NCBI GenBank assembly: GCA_900766495.1
Contig: CAAFVM010000052.1
Location: 1 to 26,897 of the forward strand
From: Clostridia bacterium
GTDB taxonomy: Bacteria; Bacillota; Clostridia; Christensenellales; Borkfalkiaceae
DNA: 26,897 nt
Direction: 5' to 3'
The position numbers were made by a program, and so were the translations under genes. Position 1 is the stretch's first letter. Each line of letters begins with the position of its first letter. Below are positions 16,266-22,521 of this stretch, piece after piece. Below the pieces are notes generated by a model. It did not search any database, was not told where the DNA came from, and saw only the letters and a list, made by a program, of their open reading frames with translations.

Positions 16266-17102
16266 ATGAAAATTGTAACGCTTGAAAACGTCGGGTTCAG
16301 TTACGAGGGGCAAGATAAGCCCGCGCTCGACGGTCTTGGTTTTGAAATTGAAGAAGGCGAGTTTGTAGCGCTCGTCGGTCGCAACGGAAGCGGCAAAAGC
16401 ACGGCGGCTAAACTGCTTAACGGTTTGGTTACCGCCGACTGCGGTCGGGTTGTTGTTCTTGGCGCCGATGCGAGCGACAAGCAGAATTTATTTTTTTTGC
16501 GTTCGTCGGTCGGAATGGTTTTTCAAAACCCCGACAATCAGATGGTAGCAACCATTGTTGAAGACGACGTGGCTTTCGGACCCGAAAACCTCGGGGTAAA
16601 GCGTGAAGAAATAGAAGAAAGAATTAACTTTGCATTAAACGCCACCGATATGCAGGCGTTCCGCACTCGCGCTTCCGAACATTTGTCGGGCGGGCAGAAA
16701 CAGCGCGTAGCCATAGCGGGAGTGCTTGCCATAAAGCCTAAAATTCTTATTTTAGACGAGTCCACCTCGATGCTCGACCCGAAAGGGCGCGCCGAAATAA
16801 TGGACATAGTTAGAAAACTGAATAAAGAAAACGGGGTTACCGTTATTTGCGTAACCCATTATATGGAAGAAGCAGCCGACACCGACCGCGTCATCGTTAT
16901 GCGCGAGGGGAAAGTCGCTTTTTCCGGCACCCCGCGCGAGGTGTTTGCCCGCGTTTCGGAAATAGAGGCGTGCGGGCTGTGTTTGCCGCGCCCCGCTTAC
17001 GCGTTTAATAAATTCAAAGCCGCGGGAATTTTAAAAGGGGATACGGTACTTACCGAAAAGGAACTGGAAGACAGATTATGCGAGTTGTTTGCGAGAACTT
17101 AA
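16266..17102 (+). CDS. ecfA1: ECF transporter ATPase EcfA1
   Basis: This is one of the two ATPases of an energy-coupling-factor transporter, which powers uptake of vitamins or metals bound by exchangeable S subunits. It has 278 residues. The Walker A is GRNGSGKST (38-46), the Q-loop Gln87 is in FQNPDNQ, the signature is LSGGQ (140-144), the Walker B is ILILDE (160-165, catalytic Glu165) and the switch His198 is in VTHYMEEA. The FQNPDNQ form with ENLG after it is typical of EcfA1. The ribosome binding site is poor (GGGG about 14 bases upstream). The 3' end overlaps ecfA2 by 25 bases. No S subunit gene lies in the window, which fits a group II ECF module shared by several S subunits. Confidence 0.93.
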   Translation: MKIVTLENVGFSYEGQDKPALDGLGFEIEEGEFVALVGRNGSGKSTAAKLLNGLVTADCGRVVVLGADASDKQNLFFLRSSVGMVFQNPDNQMVATIVEDDVAFGPENLGVKREEIEERINFALNATDMQAFRTRASEHLSGGQKQRVAIAGVLAIKPKILILDESTSMLDPKGRAEIMDIVRKLNKENGVTVICVTHYMEEAADTDRVIVMREGKVAFSGTPREVFARVSEIEACGLCLPRPAYAFNKFKAAGILKGDTVLTEKELEDRLCELFART

Positions 17103-17944
17103 GTTTTTCATACGAGGGGAAAAAGAAAAACGCCGCACTCGCGTTAAACAACGTTAATCTTACCGTTGAAGAGGGAGAGTTTTTCGGAATTATAGGGCAT
17201 ACCGGCAGCGGCAAAAGCACTCTTATTCAGCATTTCAACGCGCTTATTCCTTTGCAAAGCGGCACGCTTACCGTGGGCGAGTTTAACCTTGACCCTAAAA
17301 ATAAAGGCTATAAAAAATCGCTTTTACAGTTGCGGCAGAAAGTGGGTATGGTTTTTCAATACCCGGAATATCAGCTTTTTGCCGAAAGCGTTTACGCCGA
17401 CGTTGCGTTCGGTCTTAAAAATTTCAGAAAAGAAATAACCGACGAACAGACTGCGTATGAGGTAAAAAAAGCGCTCGAAGCTGTCGGGCTTGATTATAAC
17501 CAGATAAAAGACAAATCGCCGTTCGAACTTTCGGGCGGGCAAAGGCGCAGGGTTGCCATTGCGGGAGTGCTTGTAACAAACCCCGAAATAATGGTTCTCG
17601 ACGAACCCGTCGCGGGACTCGACCCCGTAGGTAAAAAAGAGCTTATGGCGCTTTTGCACTCGCTCAACGCGGGCGGAAGAACCATAATCGTGGTTTCTCA
17701 CGATATGGACGAGGTTTGCGACAACTGCGACCGCGTTGCTTTTATGGAAAACGGGCGGGTGGAAAAGGTTGGAACCTGCGAAGAAATTTTTGCGGGTAAT
17801 ACCGGCAGAATGACTTTGCCGCTTACCGCTAAAATTAAAAACGCGCTTTCCGAAAAAGGCGTAAAGCTTAATTGTTCGCTTAAAACAGACGATTTCATAG
17901 AAGCGGTTATATCCGAAGCAAAAAGCAAAGGGCTTGCCGAATAA
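17078..17944 (+). CDS. ecfA2: ECF transporter ATPase EcfA2
   Basis: This is the partner ATPase, 288 residues. The Walker A is GHTGSGKST (40-48), Gln94 is in FQYPEYQLF (a hallmark of EcfA2), the signature is LSGGQRRR (151 on), the Walker B is IMVLDEP with Glu176, and the switch His208 is in VVSHDMDEV. It starts inside the end of ecfA1 (overlap 17078-17102), so the two ATPases are likely translated together in equal amounts. About 200 bases separate it from ecfT, more than is usual in this operon. That gap contains an inverted copy of the dispersed element. Confidence 0.93.
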   Translation: MRVVCENLSFSYEGKKKNAALALNNVNLTVEEGEFFGIIGHTGSGKSTLIQHFNALIPLQSGTLTVGEFNLDPKNKGYKKSLLQLRQKVGMVFQYPEYQLFAESVYADVAFGLKNFRKEITDEQTAYEVKKALEAVGLDYNQIKDKSPFELSGGQRRRVAIAGVLVTNPEIMVLDEPVAGLDPVGKKELMALLHSLNAGGRTIIVVSHDMDEVCDNCDRVAFMENGRVEKVGTCEEIFAGNTGRMTLPLTAKIKNALSEKGVKLNCSLKTDDFIEAVISEAKSKGLAE

Positions 17945-17992
17945 AATGGTTCTAAGGCTTTTGTTCGGTAAAAAATTATAAAAAAAGTCGGG

Positions 17993-18008
17993 CTATAAGC
18001 CCGTTAAC
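17993..18008 (-). repeat. Dispersed intergenic element, inverted core copy
   Basis: The minus strand reads GTTAACGGGCTTATAG, identical to the core of the plus-strand copies, but the AAAGTGCC part is missing. On the minus strand CGGGC-TTATA-GCCCG forms a clean hairpin followed by ACTTTTTTT, an intrinsic terminator pointing against ecfA2. It lies between ecfA2 and ecfT. Confidence 0.8.
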
Positions 18009-18145
18009 ACATATTTCGCTTATAAAATGCCGAATGTAATTCGCTTGCTGTTTGCTGTGGTTTTCTATGTCAAGCTGTGGGTTATTATGGCAAACTGTGT
18101 ACCGGTTGCGACATAAAAAGCGAAAAAGGCTTGAGTTTTTGTTAA

Positions 18146-18967
18146 ATGCTAAAAGATATTTCGTTCGGACAATATTATGCGACGGAATCGTTCGTGCATA
18201 AAATAGACCCGCGGGTTAAGTTGCTTATACTGATAGGGTATATAACGCTGATATTCGTGGTGAAAAACTTTTACGGTTTTTTGGCGTGCGCGCTTTTTTT
18301 ATGCGTGGCGGTTGCTTTTTCGCGCGTGCCTGTAATAAAGGTTTTAAAAAGTATTAAAGCAATTTTGTTTTTGGTAATTTTAACCGCGCTTTTAAACCTG
18401 TTTTTTTACGGCGGCGCGGCGAACACGGTTTATTTCGAATACGGTATAATCCGCATAACCGATTCTTCCATAGCTTTCGCCGCGTTTATGGCTATAAGGC
18501 TTATAATGCTCGTGCTGGGCAGTTCGGTTTTAACGCTTACCACAACGCCCGTCGCGCTTACCGACGGCATAGAAAGTTTGCTTTACCCGTTTAAACTTAT
18601 TAAATTCCCGGTGCATGAACTCGCACTTATAATGAGCATCGCGTTAAGATTTATCCCCACGCTTTCGGAAGAAGCTTCGCGCATAATGAACGCGCAGAAA
18701 GCCCGCGGCGCAAATTTTGAAACGGGCGGGTTAATATCGCGCACAAAGGCAATGCTGCCCGTGCTTATTCCCTTGCTTGTAAGTTCGTTCCGCCGCGCCG
18801 AAGAGTTGGGCGACGCTATGGACGCGCGGTGTTACCGCGGCAGTAAGGGCAGAACGCGTTATAAAAAATTGAAACTCGGTTTTCGCGACCCTATCGCCGT
18901 GTTGTTTTACGGCATGGCTCTTACGGCGGTTATTTTAACCAACATATATTTTGCGGCGGTTATTTAA
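18146..18967 (+). CDS. ecfT: ECF transporter transmembrane subunit EcfT
   Basis: EcfT is the membrane scaffold of the ECF transporter, linking the two EcfA ATPases to an S subunit. It has 273 residues. The N-terminal ISFGQYYATESFVHKIDPRVKLL is the family's opening motif. About five to six hydrophobic segments follow (roughly 28-60, 68-90, 105-130, 155-170, 245-270). The two Ala-Arg-Gly coupling motifs are visible as QKARGANFE (about 189) and DAMDARCYRG (about 225-234). The ribosome binding site is weak. It belongs with ecfA1-ecfA2 in function, though the spacer before it may hold an extra promoter. A dispersed element begins four bases after its stop. Confidence 0.92.
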   Translation: MLKDISFGQYYATESFVHKIDPRVKLLILIGYITLIFVVKNFYGFLACALFLCVAVAFSRVPVIKVLKSIKAILFLVILTALLNLFFYGGAANTVYFEYGIIRITDSSIAFAAFMAIRLIMLVLGSSVLTLTTTPVALTDGIESLLYPFKLIKFPVHELALIMSIALRFIPTLSEEASRIMNAQKARGANFETGGLISRTKAMLPVLIPLLVSSFRRAEELGDAMDARCYRGSKGRTRYKKLKLGFRDPIAVLFYGMALTAVILTNIYFAAVI

Positions 18968-18971
18968 CGTA

Positions 18972-18995
18972 AAAGTGCCGTTAACGGGCTTATAG
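18972..18995 (+). repeat. Dispersed intergenic element, copy 3
   Basis: This copy is identical to the other plus-strand copies from AAAGTGCC to CTTATAG and directly follows the ecfT stop codon. The 3' flank is GGCGGAGATTTTG and is shared with copy 4. A T-rich stretch (19010-19018) follows. Confidence 0.85.
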
Positions 18996-19019
18996 GCGGA
19001 GATTTTGTTGTTTTTTTTG

Positions 19020-19046
19020 TCATGTTGAGCTTGTTGAAACATCTAG
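19020..19046 (+). repeat. Short dispersed repeat of the TGTCATGTTGAGC type
   Basis: The text TCATGTTGAGCTTGTTGAAA resembles TTATGTTGAGCAAGAGAAGC near 20303 and TCGTATTGAGCAAGCGAAGC near 26872. Such short imperfect palindromes are common between genes in many bacterial genomes; no function is known to me. Confidence 0.4.
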
Positions 19047-19081
19047 GCGAAGCCGCATGTTAAAAGAACAGTGAAAATGCG

Positions 19082-19206
19082 CCCTCGCGGTTGAAGACAT
19101 AAACAACAGAAAAACTTTGCCGCGGGGAATTAGAAGAAAGTAACATTACTTAACCCTCGCGGCGAAAGACTTAAACAATAGAAACACTTTGTCGCGGGGA
19201 AGAAGA
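19082..19206 (+). repeat. Tandem pair of about 55-base snap-back repeats
   Basis: Unit A (19082-19136) and unit B (19154-19206) share CCCTCGCGG, then AAACAA and CTTTG, then CGCGGGGAA. The ends are complementary (CCC-CGCGGC against GCCGCG-GGG, with one bulged base), so each unit can fold back with an A-rich loop of about 30 bases. A third unit lies at 20373. They fill the gap before truA and do not code for anything I can support. Confidence 0.75.
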
Positions 19207-19225
19207 AAAAAAAGAGGAAAAGAGA

Positions 19226-19987
19226 ATGCGGATAATGCTCGTTTTACAATACGACGGCACGAACTTTTGCGGCTGGCAGGTTCAGCCGGGGCTTCGTACC
19301 GTTCAGGGCGAGCTTGAAAGCGCCGTGTTTTCGTTGACGGGCGAAAAAGTGAGCGTAATTGCCAGCGGCAGAACCGACAGCGGAGTTCACGCCCGCGGGC
19401 AGGTAGCTCATTTCGACGCGAATTCGACCGTTCCGCCCGAAAATTTTTGTCGCGCGCTTAACGTTTTTTTGCCCCCCGACGTAAAGGTTATAGAAAGCCG
19501 GCTTGCCCCCGATAATTTTCACGCAAGGTTTTCGGCAAAGAAAAAGACCTATATTTACAGATTTTATAAAAGTTCAATCGAGTTGCCGCTCTATTCGCGC
19601 TACGCCTGCCGTATAGACGAAAAGACTGACGAAAACGCAATGAATCTTGCGGCTCAAACTCTTATAGGCGCGCACGATTTTAAATGCTTTATGTCCTCGG
19701 GCAGCGAGGTAAAAAATACCGTACGCACGATATACGAATGCCGCGTTTATAAAAACGGCGAACTTCTGGAATTAGAGGTTTGCGGCAACGGCTTTTTATA
19801 TAATATGGTTCGCGCAATAGCCGGCACTCTTTATTCGGTGGGTCTGGGTAAAAGTACGGTGCAATCGGTAAAGAAAACGCTTGAAAGCAAAAACAGGTTT
19901 TTTGCGGGTAAAACCATGCCGCCGCAAGGACTGGAGTTAAAAGAGGTTTGTTATTTGTTTGATGAACCGCAAGGCAATAACGAATAA
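19226..19987 (+). CDS. truA: tRNA pseudouridine(38-40) synthase TruA
   Basis: TruA converts uridines 38-40 of the tRNA anticodon stem to pseudouridine. Its 253 residues are normal. The catalytic Asp51 lies in ASGRTDSGVHARGQ. Other family marks are LQYDGTNFCGWQVQP at the start, HARFSAKKKTYIYR, GAHDFKCFMSSG and GNGFLYNMVRAIAGTL. A purine-rich AAGAGGAAAAGAG lies before ATG 19226. Its place after ecfA1-ecfA2-ecfT is a well-kept gene order in Bacillota, usually continuing to rplM-rpsI; here the order breaks off into a repeat-rich patch. Confidence 0.95.
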   Translation: MRIMLVLQYDGTNFCGWQVQPGLRTVQGELESAVFSLTGEKVSVIASGRTDSGVHARGQVAHFDANSTVPPENFCRALNVFLPPDVKVIESRLAPDNFHARFSAKKKTYIYRFYKSSIELPLYSRYACRIDEKTDENAMNLAAQTLIGAHDFKCFMSSGSEVKNTVRTIYECRVYKNGELLELEVCGNGFLYNMVRAIAGTLYSVGLGKSTVQSVKKTLESKNRFFAGKTMPPQGLELKEVCYLFDEPQGNNE

Positions 19988-19998
19988 ATAAAACGCAT

Positions 19999-20023
19999 GA
20001 AAGTGCCGTTAACGGGCTTATAG
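19999..20023 (+). repeat. Dispersed intergenic element, copy 4
   Basis: This copy is identical to copies 1-3 from GAAAGTGCC to CTTATAG, starting 12 bases after the truA stop. Its 3' flank GGCGGAGATTTTTG is nearly the same as that of copy 3. Confidence 0.85.
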
Positions 20024-20120
20024 GCGGAGATTTTTGTTTTCTTTCTTCGAAATTGTGAACTGTTTTTTTTGCAAGTTTATTACATACTCTTGGGAAAAGC
20101 AAGTGGAAAATCAAACTGCC

Positions 20121-20165
20121 GTATTCGTTTCCACGAGATTCCTCGACTTCGCTCGGAATGACAGG
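20121..20165 (+). repeat. 45-base exact repeat, copy 1
   Basis: The 45 bases from GTATTCGTTTCC to GGAATGACAGG occur again without change at 20428-20472. The inner ATTCC and GGAAT ends are complementary. Read in other frames it gives text such as VIPSEVEESRGNE, a known source of false protein calls in bacterial genomes. Confidence 0.9.
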
Positions 20166-20263
20166 AGATGGGGAAAAACGCGCCATTCGGAATGACAGTA
20201 TGGGACTGGCAACCGACAAAAAAGCGAGAGACCGCTGGTCGCTCCTACAAACAGAAAACCGGT

Positions 20264-20280
20264 GTATAAGTCGATTAACG
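20264..20280 (-). repeat. Diverged member of the GTTAACGGGCTTATAG family
   Basis: The minus strand reads CGTTAATCGACTTATAC, matching the dispersed element's core at most positions and even closer to the members upstream of gyrB (9725-9741). Confidence 0.45.
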
Positions 20281-20301
20281 ATATAAAACAAAAAAGTTTT
20301 T

Positions 20302-20329
20302 TGTTATGTTGAGCAAGAGAAGCGCCGCC
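20302..20329 (+). repeat. Short dispersed repeat of the TGTTGAGCAAG type
   Basis: TTGAGCAAGAGAAGCGCCGC here matches TTGAGCAAGCGAAGCGCCGC at the very end of the window (26878-26897) at 19 of 20 bases. Confidence 0.6.
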
Positions 20330-20372
20330 TTTCATCTCGCGGAAGCGTTGTTTGATTAACGGCACTACCTAA

Positions 20373-20427
20373 CCCTCGCGGCGAAAAACTTAAACAACAG
20401 AAACAGCTTGCCGCGGGAAATTAGAAA
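20373..20427 (+). repeat. Snap-back repeat, third unit
   Basis: CCCTCGCGGCGAAAAACTTA through GCCGCGGGAAATTAGAAA matches units A and B near 19082-19206. Just before it, ATTAACGGCAC (20355-20365) is the reverse complement of GTGCCGTTAAT, a piece of the dispersed element in inverted form. Confidence 0.75.
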
Positions 20428-20472
20428 GTATTCGTTTCCACGAGATTCCTCGACTTCGCTCGGAATGACAGG
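20428..20472 (+). repeat. 45-base exact repeat, copy 2
   Basis: This is identical over all 45 bases to 20121-20165. It abuts the third snap-back unit. The whole gene-free stretch 19988-20707 is a patchwork of such short repeats, with no credible gene on either strand. Confidence 0.9.
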
Positions 20473-20707
20473 GTGTGGGTAAGGAACAGCGTAGCTCGGA
20501 ATGGCGTAAGCGGTTCTGACAATCAACAAAAACGGCGACCGAGTGTCCCCATTCAAGGCGATAAAATACGCCGTTAATAACGAAAACACAATAAACTATT
20601 ATATATAATGAAGCGCGCGGAGCGGCGGCAAAGGCGAAGAAGAGCAAAAAGCAAAAAAGCGAAAGCCGAAAAACAAGAACGCACGAGCGCGAACGGACGG
20701 TTAAAAA

Positions 20708-22174
20708 ATGAAAGAAAAACAAATGACGGTAGCAAAAAGCAATAACGGCACCGGCTCGGGCTTTAAAAAGGGCTTTTTAAACGTAATGCAAAAAATCTGC
20801 GCGTTTCAAAAAACCGACGCATACATATATTGCGTTGCGGCACTGGTGTTTTTAAGCAACGTTTTATCGCTCGACCTTATAGTATTCGTGCCGCTTTTGT
20901 TGCTTGTGTGCATAACCAACCTGTTTTCCGACGATTTAAAAACCACTCTGCCGGTAATAATGATGATAGCTTTCGGCGTATCTACGGGGCATTCTCCTGC
21001 GGAGGGAGACGGCTCGTATTATTTGTCGGCGGCGGTAATAACCGTTCTTGCAATAACCGTTGCGTTGGTGTTCGGCACGGCAATATACCGCACCGTAAAA
21101 GACAAAGCGTATAAAAACATAAATTTCAGGCGCGGAATAGGTTGGGGCGTAGCGGGGTACACCGTGTGCCTGCTTTTAAACGGCGTTTTCAGCGGATATT
21201 ACGACGTAATAACCTTTTTGCTCGGGCTGTTGTTCGCCTTAACTTTCGGCCCGTTTTATTTCTTTTACGCAAGCAATATTAAAAAGGGCGACGGCAAAAA
21301 CGCGATAGATTACATCAGCAAAATTTGCGTGGTTCTTTCCTGCACGATAATTGCCGAGCTTGCCGTGTTTTACGCGATTAATTACAGATTCGGCACCTTG
21401 CTCGACAGCGCGTGGAAAGGCAAAATTTACCTTGGCTGGGGAATAAGCAACCCTATAGGCATAATGCTCGCGTTTCTTCTTCCCTCATATTTCCATTTCG
21501 TTCGCAAAAATCAGCGGGGGTGGATATATTACTGCCTTGCGGCGCTTTCGTTTATAGCCATTTATTTCACTCTTTGCCGCGACGCGTTGTTGTTCGGCGC
21601 GTTGGCATTCGCTGTATGCTCGGTGTTCTGCTGCATTAAAGGGGTTAATAAAAAATTCTCGCTTATAGCAACAATAACGCTGGGCGCGATTGCGGCGGTT
21701 ATAATAACGCTTGCTTTTTGCGGAGTTTTCCCCGAAAGCATGTTCGCGTTTATTTTAAGCACCAAGTTTTCCGACCGCGGCAGGTTCGATATCTGGAAAA
21801 ACGCCTTTTACGTATTTTACGAAAGCCCCGTGTTCGGCGGCGGCTTCACCGCGTATTCTAAAAAATTCAATACGTCGTTCTTTTTGGGCTTTTCGCACAA
21901 CACGGTGGTGCAAATCATATCGTCGTGCGGGTTGGTGGGCTTTGCTCTGTTCCTTTTTCACAGATTGCAAACCCTTAAACTTATGTTTTATAAACTGAAT
22001 TCCGAACGCTTTTTCGTAGTGGTGCAAATTTTAACGTTTATTCTTATGGGACTGTTCGACATTATGTTCCTTTCTCCCTATTGCATGCTGATTTACGCCG
22101 CTCAACTTGCCGCTCTTGAAAACGACAGTTTAGACAATCCCTTGTTTATGGCAACCTCGTTTAACTTTAAATAA
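20708..22174 (+). CDS. O-antigen ligase / Wzy-like polytopic membrane protein
   Basis: This 488-residue protein has a short basic cytoplasmic N-terminus and about 10-12 hydrophobic segments from residue 40 onward. The C-terminal part has the marks of the O-antigen ligase (Wzy_C) family: a large extracytoplasmic loop with SDRGRFDIWKNAFYVFYESPVFGGGF and then FSHNTVVQIISSCGLVGFALF, where the Arg and His are the residues usually needed. Such enzymes join or polymerise glycan chains carried on lipids. In a Gram-positive it would act on teichuronic, capsular or other surface polysaccharides. Substrate unknown. ATG 20708 or 20723 are both possible; neither has a strong ribosome binding site. No other glycan genes flank it, so it looks like a stand-alone gene. 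It ends at its own terminator. Confidence 0.8.
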   Translation: MKEKQMTVAKSNNGTGSGFKKGFLNVMQKICAFQKTDAYIYCVAALVFLSNVLSLDLIVFVPLLLLVCITNLFSDDLKTTLPVIMMIAFGVSTGHSPAEGDGSYYLSAAVITVLAITVALVFGTAIYRTVKDKAYKNINFRRGIGWGVAGYTVCLLLNGVFSGYYDVITFLLGLLFALTFGPFYFFYASNIKKGDGKNAIDYISKICVVLSCTIIAELAVFYAINYRFGTLLDSAWKGKIYLGWGISNPIGIMLAFLLPSYFHFVRKNQRGWIYYCLAALSFIAIYFTLCRDALLFGALAFAVCSVFCCIKGVNKKFSLIATITLGAIAAVIITLAFCGVFPESMFAFILSTKFSDRGRFDIWKNAFYVFYESPVFGGGFTAYSKKFNTSFFLGFSHNTVVQIISSCGLVGFALFLFHRLQTLKLMFYKLNSERFFVVVQILTFILMGLFDIMFLSPYCMLIYAAQLAALENDSLDNPLFMATSFNFK

Positions 22175-22207
22175 AATTTAGCAATTTATTTATTCACATA
22201 TTTTACG

Positions 22208-22234
22208 CGGCGGAATAAAAATCCGCCGTTTTTT
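22208..22234 (+). terminator. Terminator after the O-antigen-ligase-like gene
   Basis: CGGCGGA (22208-22214) pairs with TCCGCCG (22222-22228) around an A-rich loop, followed by six T residues. Confidence 0.85.
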
Positions 22235-22307
22235 ATGTAAAAAGCCGAACGAATAACGCGAAGTAACCGCCCGTAAAAAATTAATAAAAGAATTTTTCAA
22301 AAAACTA

Positions 22308-22336
22308 TTGCAAAGGGTTTTATATTGTAGTATAAT
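22308..22336 (+). promoter_or_regulatory. Promoter of the MACPF gene
   Basis: TTGCAA (22308-22313) and TATAAT (22331-22336) are 17 bp apart. The transcript would start near 22343, leaving a 5' leader of about 180 bases before the MACPF start. Confidence 0.75.
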
Positions 22337-22343
22337 TAAAGGT

Positions 22344-22434
22344 AAGGAGACGTGGATTGTTTTTTTTTGTTAGCTTTTTAAAAAAAGCGGACAGAAACTA
22401 TTTTTACTACAAGGGGCGCTTTTTTGGCGTTTGA
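22344..22434 (+). other. Possible 25-codon leader ORF before the MACPF gene
   Basis: AAGGAG at 22344-22349 is followed at normal spacing by TTG (22357), which opens a frame of 25 codons to TGA at 22432-22434. The peptide would be FFFVSFLKK-like at the start and aromatic throughout. The strong site in an otherwise untranslated leader is notable, but the start is TTG and the frame is T-rich, so this may be chance. Confidence 0.25.
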
Positions 22435-22521
22435 TGGGTTGAAAAAACATAATTGCAATTTATTAAATGCATAAAGCCTACAAAAAATAAAATTTAAAAC
22501 CACGCCTGAAAGGTATTAGCC

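Noticed and set aside
19689..20722. Minus-strand frames with VIPSEVEESRGNE and CHSERSRGISW text
   Set aside because: They are read from short dispersed repeats, a well-known source of false proteins.
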